Shown: positions 8,979 through 20,694 of the stretch, piece after piece
How the letters are laid out: every line of letters begins with the position of its first letter
How positions within the stretch are numbered: the stretch's first letter is position 1
Assembly: GCF_028069725.1 (NCBI RefSeq)
Contig: NZ_JANEWG010000001.1
Location: forward strand, 1-64,000
DNA: 64,000 nucleotides
Reading direction: 5' to 3'
From: Citrobacter sp. Awk 4
GTDB taxonomy: Bacteria > Pseudomonadota > Gammaproteobacteria > Enterobacterales > Enterobacteriaceae
Made by a program: the position numbers and the translations under genes
Notes under the pieces: generated by a model
Told to the model about the DNA's origin: nothing
The model's input: the letters and a program-made list of their open reading frames with translations, nothing else
The model's database searches: none

Positions 8979-9060
8979 TGCCGGATGGCGGTGCAAGCAC
9001 CTTATCCGGCCTACTCTCCATGCGATATGTAGGCCTGTTAAGCGCAGCGTCATCCGGCAT
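8979..9060. repeat. BIME: pair of inverted REP elements
   Basis: Two REP units in opposite orientation, 8979-9014 (TGCCGGATGGCG ... CCGGCCTAC) and 9029-9060 (GTAGGCCTG ... CATCCGGCAT), lie between the convergent ends of rof and tilS. Such units bind DNA gyrase or IHF and stabilise upstream mRNA. No other terminator is seen here. Confidence 0.9.
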
Positions 9061-9061
9061 T

Positions 9062-10360
9062 TCAGATACTCTTATCCCACACCAATTTCACACCCGATTC
9101 ATCCTCTGCAAGCCCCTCAGGCGTCACAAATACTCCAGCAGCCGCAATCAGCGTTTCGCCGTAAAACAGCATCGGCGTTGTATCCCGTCTCCAGGAAGGG
9201 ACGCCCAGCTCCTGCCAGATTTTCTTCAACTTGCGTCCACCGTTACGTCCCACAATGTGCAGTAATCCAGATGCTTTAAAACGGATACTGACAGGCTCGT
9301 CGGCACGTGGAGTTCGTAGTTCACCACCAGTCACCAGGTGTACTGTTCCAAGTCCGGCGGGCAATTCCAGCGGCGTTTGCCAGGACAACCAGCGCAGAAC
9401 CGTATCGCTTTGCCCGGTAATGGATTTAATCCACCACAGTTGCGACTGATAACGGCGGATTTCATACTCGCCAAAACGCAAACACGGGGACGCATCCTCG
9501 CGCGCCAGCGCCACTTCCTGCCAGATGCGCTCCAGCCCGTCACGCGATGGCATCGGCGCATTCTGCGCCGCCAGCCAACGACGTAATATTGCCGCACGCC
9601 GGGCATCGCTCATCGCCATGAGCGGCTCCAGCTGAAGCGAGCCTTGTGGCGTGATGCAGTCTGCTACCTCATCAGCTAACAATTCATCCAGCAGGCTCTC
9701 CTGCTCTGCGCACAACGCCGCGCTACGGGCTGTCGCTCCGGCGAAGTGCGGCCAGCGCTGTTGCAGGAGCGGGATAATACGCAGCCGTAAAAAATTACGA
9801 TCGTAGGTATCATCCTGATTACTTTCATCTTCAATCCAGCGTAGCTCGTATGCTTGCGCCCACTGTTCAAGCGAGCCACGCGTTTCCATCAACAGCGGGC
9901 GAAGAAGAGATGAACCTGCAAACGACGAACGTTCCCCCATCGACGAAAGACCTGCCGGGCCGCTGCCGCGCTTAAGCGCCAGCAGAAAAGTTTCGCACTG
10001 GTCGTCGAGGTGTTGGGCGGTTACCAGTACTTCACCAGGCTGTAATGTCCGGGCAAAAGCGTTATATCGCGCGCGGCGGGCCTGCGCCTCAATCCCCAGC
10101 CCCTCATCCTGAAGCTGGACGCGCTCGACCACCAGCGGCACCTGCCATTGCTGACAAATCGCTTCACAGTGTGCCACCCAACTGTCGGCATGGGGACTGA
10201 GTCCATGATGAACATGAATCGCGCGCAGAGTGAGGTCTGGGGTCTGTTGTCGCCACAGCACCAGTTGATGCAGGAGCACGGTGGAATCCAGACCACCGCT
10301 AAAAGCCACCAGAATCTGGCGGCTGGTCAGGAGTGAAGTGTTCAGGGTGAGTGTCGTCAT
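9062..10360 (-). CDS. tilS: tRNA(Ile)-lysidine synthetase
   Basis: Converts C34 of the CAU-anticodon tRNA-Ile2 to lysidine with ATP and lysine, changing both codon reading (AUA) and aminoacylation. The PP-loop SGGLDS is at residues 21-26 of the N-terminal N-type ATP-pyrophosphatase domain. [21 protein letters not shown] supplies the conserved HxxD, and [11 protein letters not shown] ends this domain. The middle and C-terminal tRNA-binding domains follow, with [19 protein letters not shown] near residue 380. The length of 432 residues equals E. coli. No clear Shine-Dalgarno sequence precedes the ATG. Confidence 0.96.
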   Translation of the reverse strand: MTTLTLNTSLLTSRQILVAFSGGLDSTVLLHQLVLWRQQTPDLTLRAIHVHHGLSPHADSWVAHCEAICQQWQVPLVVERVQLQDEGLGIEAQARRARYNAFARTLQPGEVLVTAQHLDDQCETFLLALKRGSGPAGLSSMGERSSFAGSSLLRPLLMETRGSLEQWAQAYELRWIEDESNQDDTYDRNFLRLRIIPLLQQRWPHFAGATARSAALCAEQESLLDELLADEVADCITPQGSLQLEPLMAMSDARRAAILRRWLAAQNAPMPSRDGLERIWQEVALAREDASPCLRFGEYEIRRYQSQLWWIKSITGQSDTVLRWLSWQTPLELPAGLGTVHLVTGGELRTPRADEPVSIRFKASGLLHIVGRNGGRKLKKIWQELGVPSWRRDTTPMLFYGETLIAAAGVFVTPEGLAEDESGVKLVWDKSI

Positions 10361-10421
10361 GATGCTTATTTACTGTGGCGTTGCCCGGCACGTTACCGGG
10401 CAGAAGCCATAATGACAAGTC

Positions 10422-10811
10422 TTACTGCTCGTACAACTCAAGCGGCAACCCGTCAGGATCATTAAAAAAGGTGAAACGTTTGTGGGTAAACGGATCAATA
10501 CGCACTGGCTCGCATTTCACGCCGTTTTCTTCCAGATGCGCAATGGCCTTTTCCACATCATCCACGCTAAAGGCAAGATGACGCAAGCCACAGGCTTCTG
10601 GCCGACTGGGGCGCGCTGGCGGGAAGGGAAACGAAAACAGCTCAATGACATACTGCCCGTTTAACGCCAGGTCACCTTTCCAGGAGTCACGTTCCTCTCT
10701 GTACGCTTCGCTCATCAGCGTAAAGCCCAGCACATCGCAATAAAATGCCTTACTGGCGGCGTAGTTTGTCGCGATGATCGCAATATGGTGAACCTGTTTT
10801 AATCCCAGCAT
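10422..10811 (-). CDS. yaeR: VOC-family metalloenzyme-like protein YaeR
   Basis: A 129-residue single-module vicinal-oxygen-chelate (glyoxalase/dioxygenase-like) protein. Substrate unknown. The repeated beta-alpha-beta-beta-beta pattern is clear, with HHIAIIATNY near the start, GLRHLAFSVDD around residue 75 and FFNDPDGLPLELYE at the end; the histidine and C-terminal glutamate are the expected metal ligands. I chose ATG 10811, since AAAGGAG lies 6 bases upstream; the ATG at 10829 contains that site. It lies between ldcC and tilS on the same strand. A short inverted repeat (10383-10401) downstream may be a weak terminator. Confidence 0.92.
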   Translation of the reverse strand: MLGLKQVHHIAIIATNYAASKAFYCDVLGFTLMSEAYREERDSWKGDLALNGQYVIELFSFPFPPARPSRPEACGLRHLAFSVDDVEKAIAHLEENGVKCEPVRIDPFTHKRFTFFNDPDGLPLELYEQ

Positions 10812-10872
10812 AACGTCTCCTTTAGACATGTTATCAGCACGTTACCCGTCAAACGCTGGCGAAAGCAAGCGG

Positions 10873-13011
10873 TTAGACCGTTTTTAGGACTCTCACACGG
10901 TATACCCCATCGTCATCCTGCTTCGCACCATGAATATCCGTTTCAAACCCGGGATAATGGTGGCCAATAGAACACAGCATTAACAGAAAATCGAGCACTG
11001 CCCGACTCTCTTCGGTGATCATTTCACCCGGCATCAGCAGCGGTACTCCGGGTGGATAAGGCAATACCATATTGGCCGAAATACGCCCCACCAGTTGATC
11101 AATTGCGATGGTTTCGACTTCACCTTTGATCTGCCTCTGCCAGGCTTCGTGAGGCGTCATTTTCATTTCAGGCAATGTATCGAACGCCCGCAACATCAGG
11201 CCAGAAAGATCGTGCTGACGGATCAGTTTATGGATCCCTTGAGCCAGATCCTGAATCCGCATATTTCGATAAAAATCGGGATCTTCCGCGTACAGATCCG
11301 GCAGCATATTTTTAACGCGAAGATTAAGATCGTAGGATCGTTTGAACTCCGTCAGACCACGCAACAATCCCATCGCCCGCGTTTTATCAATACCGATGCT
11401 AAAGAGGAACAGCAGGTTATACGGCCCTGTTTTCTCAACGACCACACCACGTTCATCGAGAAATTTCGCCACCAGCGCCGCAGGTATCCCTTCCTCGCTC
11501 ATAACGCCCTGCTCGTCCATCCCCGGCGTCAGAATCGTGACTTTGACCGGGTCGAGGAACATGTGATCGCTATCGGCATCGGAAAATCCATGCCACGATT
11601 CCCCTGGCGCGACAGGCCAGCACTGCGCGTCATCAACCTCTTCCGGCTGCCAGATATCAAAGAACCAGCTGTCCGACTCCTCCCGCAGCCGCTGTACCTC
11701 TTTACGGAAATGGAGCGCTCGTTCCACCGAGCGATTAATTAATCGCTTGCCAGGGTTGCCGCGCAGCATTGCCGCCGCTGTTTCAATTGATGCCACAATG
11801 GGATAGCTGGGTGAGGTTGAAGTGTGCATCATAAACGCTTCGTTGAAGGTGTCCTCATCGTACTCACCTTTAATATGGATGAGGGATGCCTGGGATAATG
11901 CCGCCAACATTTTGTGCGTAGATTGCGTTTCGAAAATCACTTTCCCTGCCACCCGCTCGCCGCTCATTCCGCTTTTCCCCTGATAGATCGGATGAAAATG
12001 GGTGTACGGCACCCAGGCAGAGTCAAAATGAATCGAAGGCACCTCCAGCGTTTGCTTGATCCAGTTCGTGTTATAGAGCAGGCCGTCGTAGGTCGAGTTG
12101 GTAATGACCGCATGCACCGGCCACTGCGCCCGTGCCGTTTCTGCCACTTTGCGTTCAATGTTCGTGCGAGAAAACTCGCGCCGGGGGATCCCACCGAGGA
12201 TGCCGAGCGCATTTCGCGTGGGTTTCAACCAAATCGGGACCACGTCGCTCATCATCAGCAAGTGGGCGAGGGATTTATGGCAGTTACGATCGATAAGCAA
12301 CGTACTGCCTGCCGGAGCCGCATACATCCCGACAATTTTATTCGACGTCGAGGTTCCGTTCGTCACCATGTAACTCTGTTCAGCCCCAAATGTGCGGGCA
12401 ATATATTCTTCGGCTTCCAGATGCGGACCCGTATGGTCCAGCAAAGAGCCTAATTCAGTAACAGAGATAGAGACGTCGGCTTTCAGCGTATTGCCACCGA
12501 AAAAATCATAGAACAGGCAACCTACAGGACTCTTTTGATATGCCGTCCCCGCCATATGGCCTGGCGTACAAAAGGTGTACTTCCCCTCTTTCACATACGT
12601 AAACAGCGCCCTGGTAAACGGTGGCGTGATGTTTTCCAGATATTCGTTAGTGTACTGACGAATGCGCGTTGCAATATCATCGGACTGACCGAGCGCGTAC
12701 TCAAAAAACCACAGCGCCATACGCATATCCTGCGCACTGACATCCATGGTTGAGTGCGTATTAATAAACGCGTAAAGGGGAAGATATTCGTTCAGTTGAT
12801 TTATATCGCTACACAGTTCGAGACTGTACTCATCCCAGTCAAAAATCACGCCGCAGATCCGTGGGTTGTGTTCGATAAATTTGAGCAGGTCAACGCTATT
12901 TTGTGGCCAGATAATCTGGAATCCCTGTGATTGCAGGGAGTGTTCAAGTTCCTTGATGGGCTCGTCTTTATAAAAAACCCCGTGCGGTCCCATTATGGCA
13001 ATGATATTCAT
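10873..13011 (-). CDS. ldcC: Constitutive lysine decarboxylase
   Basis: Decarboxylates L-lysine to cadaverine with pyridoxal phosphate, forming decamers in the cytoplasm. An N-terminal wing (response-regulator-like) domain (about 1-130) precedes the aminotransferase-fold core. The PLP lysine is K367 in ETQSTHKMLAALSQ, and SAWVPYTHFHP carries the PLP-contacting Asp/Trp region. The length of 712 residues is close to E. coli LdcC (713). I call it LdcC rather than acid-induced CadA because it stands alone downstream of accA with no cadB or cadC nearby. AGGAGG is a strong ribosome site. Confidence 0.93.
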   Translation of the reverse strand: MNIIAIMGPHGVFYKDEPIKELEHSLQSQGFQIIWPQNSVDLLKFIEHNPRICGVIFDWDEYSLELCSDINQLNEYLPLYAFINTHSTMDVSAQDMRMALWFFEYALGQSDDIATRIRQYTNEYLENITPPFTRALFTYVKEGKYTFCTPGHMAGTAYQKSPVGCLFYDFFGGNTLKADVSISVTELGSLLDHTGPHLEAEEYIARTFGAEQSYMVTNGTSTSNKIVGMYAAPAGSTLLIDRNCHKSLAHLLMMSDVVPIWLKPTRNALGILGGIPRREFSRTNIERKVAETARAQWPVHAVITNSTYDGLLYNTNWIKQTLEVPSIHFDSAWVPYTHFHPIYQGKSGMSGERVAGKVIFETQSTHKMLAALSQASLIHIKGEYDEDTFNEAFMMHTSTSPSYPIVASIETAAAMLRGNPGKRLINRSVERALHFRKEVQRLREESDSWFFDIWQPEEVDDAQCWPVAPGESWHGFSDADSDHMFLDPVKVTILTPGMDEQGVMSEEGIPAALVAKFLDERGVVVEKTGPYNLLFLFSIGIDKTRAMGLLRGLTEFKRSYDLNLRVKNMLPDLYAEDPDFYRNMRIQDLAQGIHKLIRQHDLSGLMLRAFDTLPEMKMTPHEAWQRQIKGEVETIAIDQLVGRISANMVLPYPPGVPLLMPGEMITEESRAVLDFLLMLCSIGHHYPGFETDIHGAKQDDDGVYRVRVLKTV

Positions 13012-13067
13012 GCGTTCCTCCTGGAAAATCCTTATCTCATCATAGCCTGGTCAAACCGCAGGTAAAA

Positions 13068-13094
13068 AAAAGGGCCACAAAAAGTGGCCCTTTT
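13068..13094 (-). terminator. accA terminator
   Basis: AGGGCCAC (13071-13078) pairs with GTGGCCCT (13084-13091). Read on the minus strand, the hairpin is followed by a run of eight T. It ends the long lpx-dnaE-accA transcript and insulates ldcC. Confidence 0.92.
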
Positions 13095-13109
13095 CAGAAA
13101 AGTAGCGAA

Positions 13110-14069
13110 TTACGCGTAGCCGTAGCTCATCAGACGCTGATAACGACGGTTTTTCAAATCTTCTTTGCTCAACACATCGAGATCGGCCAAATCAGACAAC
13201 AATTGCGCTTTCAAAGAAGCCGCCATTGTTTCCGGGTTGCGATGCGCGCCGCCCAGCGGTTCTGGAATGATAGAATCAATCAGCTTCAGCTCTTTCAGAC
13301 GCGGGGCGATGATGCCCATTGCTTCTGCGGCCAGCGGCGCTTTGTCTGCACTCTTCCAGAGGATAGAGGCGCAACCTTCCGGAGAGATAACGGAATACGT
13401 GCTGTACTGCAGCATGTTAACCTTATCACCCACACCAATCGCCAGTGCGCCGCCGGAACCACCTTCACCGATAACGGTGCAGACAACCGGGACGCTCAGA
13501 CGTGACATTTCACGCAGGTTGCGGGCAATGGCTTCGGACTGACCGCGCTCTTCCGCACCAACGCCAGGGTAGGCACCAGGGGTGTCGATGAAGGTAATGA
13601 TCGGCATGTTAAAACGCTCGGCCATTTCCATCAGACGCAGCGCTTTACGATAACCTTCCGGCGCTGGCATACCAAAGTTACGACGGATTTTTTCTTTGGT
13701 CTCACGGCCTTTCTGATGACCAATGATCATCACCGGACGACCTTCCAGACGTGCGATGCCACCAACGATAGCTTTATCGTCTGCATAAGCGCGATCGCCC
13801 GCCAGTTCGTCAAATTCATCAAACGCCAGGCGGACATAATCCAGGGTATATGGACGCTGTGGATGGCGTGCCAGTTGGGCCACCTGCCATGCGCCAAGAT
13901 CGGCGAAGATTTTGCGCGTCAGCTCTACGCTTTTTTCGCGCAGACGATGGACTTCTTCATCGATGTTAATATCCAGTTTCTCATCCTGACGGCTCACCGC
14001 AGTCAGAGAATCGATTTTCGCTTCCAGCTCTGCAATCGGCTGTTCAAAATCAAGGAAATTCAGACTCAT
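13110..14069 (-). CDS. accA: Acetyl-CoA carboxylase carboxyltransferase subunit alpha
   Basis: With AccD it transfers the carboxyl group from biotin to acetyl-CoA, giving malonyl-CoA for fatty-acid synthesis. The crotonase-like fold shows the oxyanion-hole and CoA-binding glycines in [18 protein letters not shown] and [17 protein letters not shown]. The length of 319 residues matches E. coli. It is the last gene of the minus-strand block, 12 bases after dnaE. Confidence 0.97.
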   Translation of the reverse strand: MSLNFLDFEQPIAELEAKIDSLTAVSRQDEKLDINIDEEVHRLREKSVELTRKIFADLGAWQVAQLARHPQRPYTLDYVRLAFDEFDELAGDRAYADDKAIVGGIARLEGRPVMIIGHQKGRETKEKIRRNFGMPAPEGYRKALRLMEMAERFNMPIITFIDTPGAYPGVGAEERGQSEAIARNLREMSRLSVPVVCTVIGEGGSGGALAIGVGDKVNMLQYSTYSVISPEGCASILWKSADKAPLAAEAMGIIAPRLKELKLIDSIIPEPLGGAHRNPETMAASLKAQLLSDLADLDVLSKEDLKNRRYQRLMSYGYA

Positions 14070-14081
14070 AGTATTCCTGTA

Positions 14082-17000
14082 TTAGTCAAACTCCAGTTCC
14101 ACCTGCTCCGAACCAATGAGGCCACGGAGATCGTTTAGCAAACGATCGCTCGGAGAGACACGCCACGACGCGCCAAAGCGCAACCGCGCACGTGCATCCG
14201 TCCTCTGATAGTAGAGATGTACTGGAATTGTCCCCGAGCGGTGGGGTTCCAGAGACTGACGGAGTCGGTTTAAAAGCTGGTCATCAATTTGCCTGTCCGT
14301 CAGCGAGATAGCAAGCCCGCGAGCATATTTTTCCCGGGCTTCGTCAATATCCATCACTTCGCGGGCGGTCATTTTAAGCCCCCCGCTGAAGTCATCAAAG
14401 CTGACCTGTCCGCTGACGATAAGTATGCGGTCTTTTTCCAGCAATTGCTGGTATTTATCCAGAGCATCGGTAAACAACATCACTTCCAGACGTCCGGAAC
14501 GGTCATCCAGGGTACAGATGCCGATACGATTGCCGCGCTTGGTGACCATAACCCTTGCGGCAATGACGAGCCCCGCAGCCGTGGTGACTTTACCACGTTC
14601 TGTCGGATGCATGTCTTTCAGCCTGTAGCCTCCGACATAGCGCTCAATTTCTTTTAAATACTGATTGATGGGGTGTCCCGTCAGGTACAGACCTAACGTT
14701 TCTCGCTCCCCATCCAACACCACCTGTTCCGGCCATGGCTGGCAGCTGGCATAAGATTGCTCAATTTGCTCCGGCTCTTCAGCCAGAACACCAAACATAT
14801 CCGCCTGGCCGATAGCTTCTGCTTTCGCGTGCTGATCGGCGGCTTTCAGGGCATCGCCCAATGCGTTCATCAGTGCGGCGCGATGCGGCCCAAGGCGGTC
14901 AAACGCCCCGGACATGATCAGCTTTTCCAGCACCCGGCGATTAAGCTTTTTAGTGTCCGTACGTGCGCACAGATCAAACAGCTCTCGGAAATAGCCGCCT
15001 TCATTACGCGCTTCAATAATAGCTTCAATCGGGCCTTCACCCACGCCTTTAATCGCGCCGATACCGTAAACAATCTCGCCATCATCATTGACGTGGAAAT
15101 GATACAGTCCGGAGTTGATATCTGGCGGCAGGATCTTCAGCCCCATGCGCCAGCACTCATCCACTAGGCCAACTACCTTCTCGGTGTTGTCCATATCGGC
15201 GGTCATTACCGCGGCCATAAACTCAGCCGGATAGTGCGCTTTCAGCCACAGCGTTTGGTACGACACCAGGGCATAAGCGGCGGAGTGAGATTTGTTAAAC
15301 CCGTAACCGGCGAATTTCTCCACCAGGTCAAAGATTTTCATCGCCAGTTCGCCGTCGACGCCGCGTTTTTTCGCACCCTCTTCAAAGGTACCGCGCTGCT
15401 TGGCCATCTCTTCCGGCTTTTTCTTACCCATCGCACGACGCAGCATATCTGCGCCGCCGAGCGTATAGCCGGAGAGTTCCTGGGCAATCTGCATGACCTG
15501 TTCCTGGTACAGGATAATGCCGTAGGTTGGCTCCAGAACCGGTTTTAGGCATTCATGCTGCCATTGAACATCCGGATAGGAAATCTCTTCGCGGCCGTGT
15601 TTACGGTCGATAAAGTTATCTACCATTCCTGATTGCAACGGACCAGGACGGAACAGCGCCACCAGCGCGATCATATCTTCGAAGCAGTCGGGCTGCAGAC
15701 GTTTGATCAGGTCTTTCATGCCGCGGGATTCAAGCTGGAAGACCGCAGTGGTCTCCGAACGCTGCAGCATGTCGAAGCTTTTTTTGTCGTCTAACGGAAT
15801 CGCGGCGATATCCAACGGCGGTTCGCCGTTTTTCTCACGGCGGGCGTTGATCATCTCCAGCGCCCAGTTAATGATAGTGAGCGTACGCAGGCCAAGAAAG
15901 TCGAACTTCACCAGCCCGGCATATTCCACGTCGTTTTTATCAAACTGGGTGACCGGATGTAGCCCCTGTTCATCACAATAAAGCGGTGCAAAATCGGTAA
16001 TTTTGGTTGGCGCGATCACCACACCACCGGCGTGTTTACCGGCGTTACGGGTGACACCTTCCAGCTTACGCGCCATATCAATTAGCGCTTTAACCTCTTC
16101 ATCTGCTTCGTAAATTTCCGGCAGTTGCGGTTCTGCTTCAAACGCTTTTGCCAGTGTCATGCCCGGATCGGGAGGCACCAGCTTAGAAATTCGGTCCACA
16201 AAGCCGTACGGATGCCCCAGCACGCGGCCGACGTCACGGATTACCGCTTTTGCCGCCATCGTACCGAAAGTAATGATCTGCGATACCGCATCGCGACCAT
16301 ACATATCCGCCACGTGCTCAATCACCTGGTCGCGTTTCTCCATACAGAAGTCAACGTCGAAGTCAGGCATGGAGACGCGTTCCGGGTTAAGGAAACGTTC
16401 AAAAAGCAGGTCAAATTCCAGCGGATCAAGGTCGGTAATTTTTAACGCGTAAGCGACCAGCGAACCGGCGCCAGAACCACGCCCCGGGCCTACCGGCACG
16501 CCGTTATCTTTCGACCACTGGATAAACTCCATCACGATCAGGAAGTACCCCGGGAATCCCATCTGGTTAATCACCTGAAGTTCAATATCCAGGCGTTCGT
16601 CATAGGGCGGGCGCTTCTCATTACGCTGGGCTTCGTCCGGGAATAAAAACGCCAGACGCTCTTCCAGCCCCTCTTTCGATTTTTTGACCAGATAATCTTC
16701 GGTGGTCATGTCTCCGGTCGGAAACTGCGGCAGGAAATATTCGCCCAGACGTACTGTGACGTTACACCGTTTGGCGATCTCAACAGTATTTTCCAGCGCT
16801 TCCGGGATGTCGGCAAAAAGCTCGCACATCTCCTCTTCGCTGCGCATATATTGCTGTGGCGAATAGTTACGTGGACGCTTTGGATCGTCAAGGGTAAAGC
16901 CATCGTGGATGGCGACGCGAATTTCATGCGCATCAAAATCGCCCGTTTCGAGAAAACGGACGTCGTTGGTCGCCACGACCGGCAAGCCGCGCGTTTCAGC

Positions 17001-17564
17001 CAGTTCTACCGCCGCATGCAGGTACGTCTCTTCATCCGGTCTGCCGGTGCGAATCAGCTCAAGGAAGTAGCGATCGGGAAAATGTTCTTCGTAAAACGCG
17101 ACGCACTCGTCAACCAGCGCGCTGTTACCGCGCAGCAGGCAACGTCCTACATCACCCATCCGCCCGCCGGAAAGCAGGATCAATCCCTCTTTTAATTCGA
17201 CCAGCCAGTCACGATCGATAATCGGCCCGGCGGCGCCATAACCGCGCTGGTACGCTTTAGAGATCAATAACGTCAGATTCTGATAACCGGTATTGTTCGC
17301 CGCCAGTACCGTCAGTTGGGTGAGCTCATCGCCCAACTGCTCGCTCTGAACGTGAAAATCGGCGCCGACGATAGGTTTTATCCCCGCGCCGTGGCCCGCT
17401 CCGTAGAACTTCACCAGACCGCAAAGGTTAGTGAAATCGGTGATCGCCAGCGCAGGCATGCCCAACGCGGCCGCCTTTTTCACCAGCGGTCCGGTTTTCG
17501 CCAGCCCATCGATCATAGAGTAGTCGCTGTGCACCCGCAGGTGAACGAAACGTGGTTCAGACAT
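14082..17564 (-). CDS. dnaE: DNA polymerase III alpha subunit
   Basis: Replicative C-family polymerase. Domains in order are the N-terminal PHP domain ([15 protein letters not shown] at the start), palm with catalytic aspartates D401 and D403 in MPDFDVDFC and the third in KFDFLGL (about 555), thumb and fingers, a helix-hairpin-helix segment ([12 protein letters not shown] onward), an OB fold (about 980-1070), and the C-terminal tau-binding region ending VELEFD. The length of 1160 residues equals E. coli. It lies 36 bases after rnhB and 12 before accA. Confidence 0.98.
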   Translation of the reverse strand: MSEPRFVHLRVHSDYSMIDGLAKTGPLVKKAAALGMPALAITDFTNLCGLVKFYGAGHGAGIKPIVGADFHVQSEQLGDELTQLTVLAANNTGYQNLTLLISKAYQRGYGAAGPIIDRDWLVELKEGLILLSGGRMGDVGRCLLRGNSALVDECVAFYEEHFPDRYFLELIRTGRPDEETYLHAAVELAETRGLPVVATNDVRFLETGDFDAHEIRVAIHDGFTLDDPKRPRNYSPQQYMRSEEEMCELFADIPEALENTVEIAKRCNVTVRLGEYFLPQFPTGDMTTEDYLVKKSKEGLEERLAFLFPDEAQRNEKRPPYDERLDIELQVINQMGFPGYFLIVMEFIQWSKDNGVPVGPGRGSGAGSLVAYALKITDLDPLEFDLLFERFLNPERVSMPDFDVDFCMEKRDQVIEHVADMYGRDAVSQIITFGTMAAKAVIRDVGRVLGHPYGFVDRISKLVPPDPGMTLAKAFEAEPQLPEIYEADEEVKALIDMARKLEGVTRNAGKHAGGVVIAPTKITDFAPLYCDEQGLHPVTQFDKNDVEYAGLVKFDFLGLRTLTIINWALEMINARREKNGEPPLDIAAIPLDDKKSFDMLQRSETTAVFQLESRGMKDLIKRLQPDCFEDMIALVALFRPGPLQSGMVDNFIDRKHGREEISYPDVQWQHECLKPVLEPTYGIILYQEQVMQIAQELSGYTLGGADMLRRAMGKKKPEEMAKQRGTFEEGAKKRGVDGELAMKIFDLVEKFAGYGFNKSHSAAYALVSYQTLWLKAHYPAEFMAAVMTADMDNTEKVVGLVDECWRMGLKILPPDINSGLYHFHVNDDGEIVYGIGAIKGVGEGPIEAIIEARNEGGYFRELFDLCARTDTKKLNRRVLEKLIMSGAFDRLGPHRAALMNALGDALKAADQHAKAEAIGQADMFGVLAEEPEQIEQSYASCQPWPEQVVLDGERETLGLYLTGHPINQYLKEIERYVGGYRLKDMHPTERGKVTTAAGLVIAARVMVTKRGNRIGICTLDDRSGRLEVMLFTDALDKYQQLLEKDRILIVSGQVSFDDFSGGLKMTAREVMDIDEAREKYARGLAISLTDRQIDDQLLNRLRQSLEPHRSGTIPVHLYYQRTDARARLRFGASWRVSPSDRLLNDLRGLIGSEQVELEFD

Positions 17565-17600
17565 CTTTAGATTCCGGTTTACTTATTCTCGACGCAAGAA

Positions 17601-18197
17601 TCAGGACGCAAGTCCCAGTGCACGTTTGACAGGAGCAAAGCTGCGTCGGTGATGCTCCGTCGCACCATGTTCAGCAAGCGCCTCCAGATGAAAAGCGGTT
17701 GGATAACCCTTATGTTGCGCAAAGCCATATTGGGGAAATACGGCGTCCAGCGCGGTCATCTCAGCATCTCGCGTCACTTTTGCCAGAATGGATGCGGCAC
17801 TGATCTCCGCCACCCGGCTATCGCCTTTCACCACCGCCATAGAAGGCACCGGCAGCGCCGGACAACGATTACCGTCTATCAGCACGTATTCCGGCGCAAT
17901 ATGCAGGCCCGCAACGGCTTGCTGCATCGCCAGCATGGTCGCGTGTAAAATATTCAGCTCATCGATCTCATGCGGCTCCGCACGTCCCAGGCTCCAGCTT
18001 AACGCTTTTTCTTTAATTTCGTCATACAGCGCCAGGCGGCGCTTTTCTGAAAGCTTTTTTGAGTCGTTGAGTCCCACAATTGGGCGAGCTGGATCAAGAA
18101 TGACTGCCGCGGTAACGACTGCTCCGACCAAAGGTCCGCGCCCGACTTCATCCACTCCGGCCACTAAATGGGTATGCGGATAAACAAATTCAATCAT
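17601..18197 (-). CDS. rnhB: Ribonuclease HII
   Basis: Cleaves RNA in RNA-DNA hybrids and removes single ribonucleotides left in DNA. The RNase H fold shows D16 and E17 in [12 protein letters not shown], a later catalytic Asp in YVLIDGNR (about 107), and the fourth in the [25 protein letters not shown] region. The length is 198 residues. It overlaps the lpxB stop by 4 bases. Confidence 0.97.
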   Translation of the reverse strand: MIEFVYPHTHLVAGVDEVGRGPLVGAVVTAAVILDPARPIVGLNDSKKLSEKRRLALYDEIKEKALSWSLGRAEPHEIDELNILHATMLAMQQAVAGLHIAPEYVLIDGNRCPALPVPSMAVVKGDSRVAEISAASILAKVTRDAEMTALDAVFPQYGFAQHKGYPTAFHLEALAEHGATEHHRRSFAPVKRALGLAS

Positions 18198-19342
18198 CGT
18201 GCTAACTCCAGAACTGCATCCGCCGCCTGCTCATCGGCATTGCAACGGATCTGCTGATGCAGTGCGCGGAATGTGTCGTGCATTGCATGGCTGGTTTTAC
18301 CGTTTGCCAACAGGGGCAATAATACTTCCGCCAACGCATTCGGCTCACACTCTTCCTGCAACAGCTCTTTGACTAACTCTCTTCCTGCCAGCAGGTTAGG
18401 CAGCGAAACATAGTCGGTTTTTACCAGTCGTTTCGCTAACCAGAACGTGAAGGGCTTCATACGATAGCCCACCACCATCGGACATTTCGCCAGCATACAC
18501 TCCAGCGCTGCCGTACCGGAAGCCAGCAGGGCTGCATCGCTTGCCACCATGGCTTCACGCCCCATTCCATCAAGCAAATGGACAGCGAGCTCAGGCGCCA
18601 CTTCAGCTTTGATTCGCTCGAACTGCTCGCGACGTTTGGCATTGACCAACGGCACCACAACTTCAAGATCGGGATAGTGCTGTCGCAACAGTTGCGCAGT
18701 TTTCAGGAAGTCAGCGCTGAGCATTTCAACTTCAGCGCCACGGCTGCCGGGCAACAATGCGAGGCAATGGGCATCATGAGAGATCCCCAGCACATCGCGC
18801 GCCGCATTTTTATCCGGGTCCAGCGGCATGGCATCCGCCATCGTGTGACCAATAAAACGGCACGGGACATTAAATTTGTCGTAAAACGCTTTTTCGAAAG
18901 GCAGAAATGCCAACACCATATGGGTGGATCTGCCTATTTTGAAAACGCGTTTCTGTCGCCACGCCCAGACGGACGGACTGACGTAATGAATGGTTTTGAT
19001 ACCCTGCTTTTTGAGGTTGCCCTCAAGAGTGATGTTAAAATCCGGGGCATCAATGCCAACAAAGACATCCGGCTGCAGTTCGGTAAAACGCTTCGTGAGA
19101 TCGGCACGAATATGCAGTAAGCGACGTAAGCGTCCGAGCACTTCAACAATGCCCATCACCGCCAGCTCTTCCATTTCGTACCAGGCTTCGCAGCCTTCGG
19201 CCTGCATGCGTGGACCGGCAACCCCCACAAAACGGGCGTTGGGAACACGTAATTTGAGAGCACGGATTAAACCTGCACCAAGAATATCGCCGGAGGTTTC
19301 TCCGGCGACCAGGGCAATCGTTAAAGGGCGCTGTTCAGCCAT
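18194..19342 (-). CDS. lpxB: Lipid-A-disaccharide synthase
   Basis: GT-B-fold glycosyltransferase (GT19) at the inner membrane that joins UDP-2,3-diacylglucosamine and lipid X into the lipid A disaccharide. Family signatures are [15 protein letters not shown] near the N terminus, [15 protein letters not shown] around residue 120 and [10 protein letters not shown] in the C-terminal nucleotide-binding half. The length is 382 residues. It shares one base with the lpxA stop and overlaps rnhB by 4. Confidence 0.97.
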   Translation of the reverse strand: MAEQRPLTIALVAGETSGDILGAGLIRALKLRVPNARFVGVAGPRMQAEGCEAWYEMEELAVMGIVEVLGRLRRLLHIRADLTKRFTELQPDVFVGIDAPDFNITLEGNLKKQGIKTIHYVSPSVWAWRQKRVFKIGRSTHMVLAFLPFEKAFYDKFNVPCRFIGHTMADAMPLDPDKNAARDVLGISHDAHCLALLPGSRGAEVEMLSADFLKTAQLLRQHYPDLEVVVPLVNAKRREQFERIKAEVAPELAVHLLDGMGREAMVASDAALLASGTAALECMLAKCPMVVGYRMKPFTFWLAKRLVKTDYVSLPNLLAGRELVKELLQEECEPNALAEVLLPLLANGKTSHAMHDTFRALHQQIRCNADEQAADAVLELAR

Positions 19343-20130
19343 TAACGAATCAGACCGCGTGTTGAGCGGGCAAAGAAATCACTGAATAGCTGAACTTCTG
19401 GGTACTGCTGCGCCAGTTCGGCGATTTCCGGTTTAGCTTCTTCCAGCGTTTTGCCACTACGGTACAACGCTTTATAGGCGTTGCGGATAGCAGTGATCGC
19501 TTCGCGGGTGAAACCGCGGCGCTTTAGCCCTTCGATGTTGACGCCAAACGGCGTCGCGTGGTTGCCCTGAGCAATAACATACGGCGGAACGTCCTGAGCA
19601 ACGCCAGAACAACCGCCAACCATCACGTGCGCACCGATAATGCAGAACTGGTGCACCGCGGTCATGCCGCCAATGATGACAAAATCATCGAGCGAAACAT
19701 GCCCCGCAAGAGTGGCGTTATTGGCCAGAATACAGCGGTTACCTATCGTACAATCGTGCGCCACGTGGGCATTGATCATCAGTAAGTTATCGCTACCCAC
19801 CTTCGTCAACCCACCGCCCTGCACTGTGCCACGATGAATGGTGACGCTTTCGCGAATGCGGTTACGATCGCCAATTTCCACACGGGTCGGTTCACCCGCA
19901 TATTTCAGATCCTGGTTAACTTCACCGATAGAGGCGAACTGATAAATCTCATTATCGCGACCAATTTTAGTATGGCCATTCACAACAACGTGAGACTTCA
20001 GTACGGTACCCTCACCAATTTCTACATGGGGTCCAACAAGACAAAAAGGGCCAATGTGAGCGTTAGCGCCAATAGAGGCGCCCTCTTCCACAATGGCGGT
20101 AGGATGAATAAAGGCGGATTTATCAATCAC
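19342..20130 (-). CDS. lpxA: UDP-N-acetylglucosamine O-acyltransferase
   Basis: First enzyme of lipid A synthesis: it moves R-3-hydroxymyristate from ACP to the 3-OH of UDP-GlcNAc. The N-terminal two thirds is a left-handed beta helix of hexapeptide repeats, starting [15 protein letters not shown]. The catalytic His is in [12 protein letters not shown] (about residue 125). A short helical C-terminal domain completes the 262 residues. It is followed directly by lpxB and preceded by fabZ with a 3-base gap. Confidence 0.97.
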   Translation of the reverse strand: MIDKSAFIHPTAIVEEGASIGANAHIGPFCLVGPHVEIGEGTVLKSHVVVNGHTKIGRDNEIYQFASIGEVNQDLKYAGEPTRVEIGDRNRIRESVTIHRGTVQGGGLTKVGSDNLLMINAHVAHDCTIGNRCILANNATLAGHVSLDDFVIIGGMTAVHQFCIIGAHVMVGGCSGVAQDVPPYVIAQGNHATPFGVNIEGLKRRGFTREAITAIRNAYKALYRSGKTLEEAKPEIAELAQQYPEVQLFSDFFARSTRGLIR

Positions 20131-20133
20131 GTA

Positions 20134-20589
20134 TCAGGCCTCCCGGCTACGGGCACACATCATAGTTGCTTCGCAAACGACTTTACCGTCAACCAGAGCA
20201 ACCCCTTTGAAGCGGGTCAGGCCACGGCGTGTTTTCTCGAAAGTGACTTCCATGATCATCTGATCGCCTGGCACGACAGGACGCTTAAAGCGCGCTTCGT
20301 CAATACCCGCGAAGTAATACAGTTCACCTGGCTCCAGTTTTCCTACGCTTTTAAAGGCGAGAATACCTGTTGCCTGAGCCATCGCTTCCAGAATCAGCAC
20401 GCCCGGAAAAATCGGTTTGCCAGGGAAATGCCCCTGGAAAAACGGCTCGTTTACGGAGACATTCTTCACTGCGCGCAGAAAACGACCTTCTTCAAAATCC
20501 AGCACACGATCAACCAGCAAAAACGGAAAACGGTGCGGCAGAAGTTCTAAAATCTCTTCAATATGCAGAGTATGAGTGTTAGTAGTCAA
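20134..20589 (-). CDS. fabZ: (3R)-hydroxyacyl-ACP dehydratase
   Basis: Dehydrates 3-hydroxyacyl-ACP in fatty-acid elongation and competes with LpxA for 3-hydroxymyristoyl-ACP. It is a hot-dog fold enzyme; the catalytic His is in [16 protein letters not shown] and the Glu in LILEAMAQ. I chose a TTG start at 20589: AGGAAG sits 6 bases upstream and the 151 residues then begin LTTNTHTL, as in E. coli, where TTG is also used. An in-frame ATG at 20679 has no homology in its extension and would overlap lpxD closely. Confidence 0.94.
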   Translation of the reverse strand: MTTNTHTLHIEEILELLPHRFPFLLVDRVLDFEEGRFLRAVKNVSVNEPFFQGHFPGKPIFPGVLILEAMAQATGILAFKSVGKLEPGELYYFAGIDEARFKRPVVPGDQMIMEVTFEKTRRGLTRFKGVALVDGKVVCEATMMCARSREA

Positions 20590-20694
20590 AATACTCTTCC
20601 TGTCTAAATATACTAAAAGGCAATAATAACACGGCCTGCCGCAATCGAAAGAATGCCGACAGGCCGGAAAGTTTGGCACGCAAAAGATGAAGCG

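Noticed and set aside
10383-10401. Inverted repeat GCCCGG/CCGGGC between yaeR and tilS as a terminator
   Set aside because: There is no T-run on the relevant strand and the stem is only 6 bp; mentioned with yaeR but not listed as a feature.
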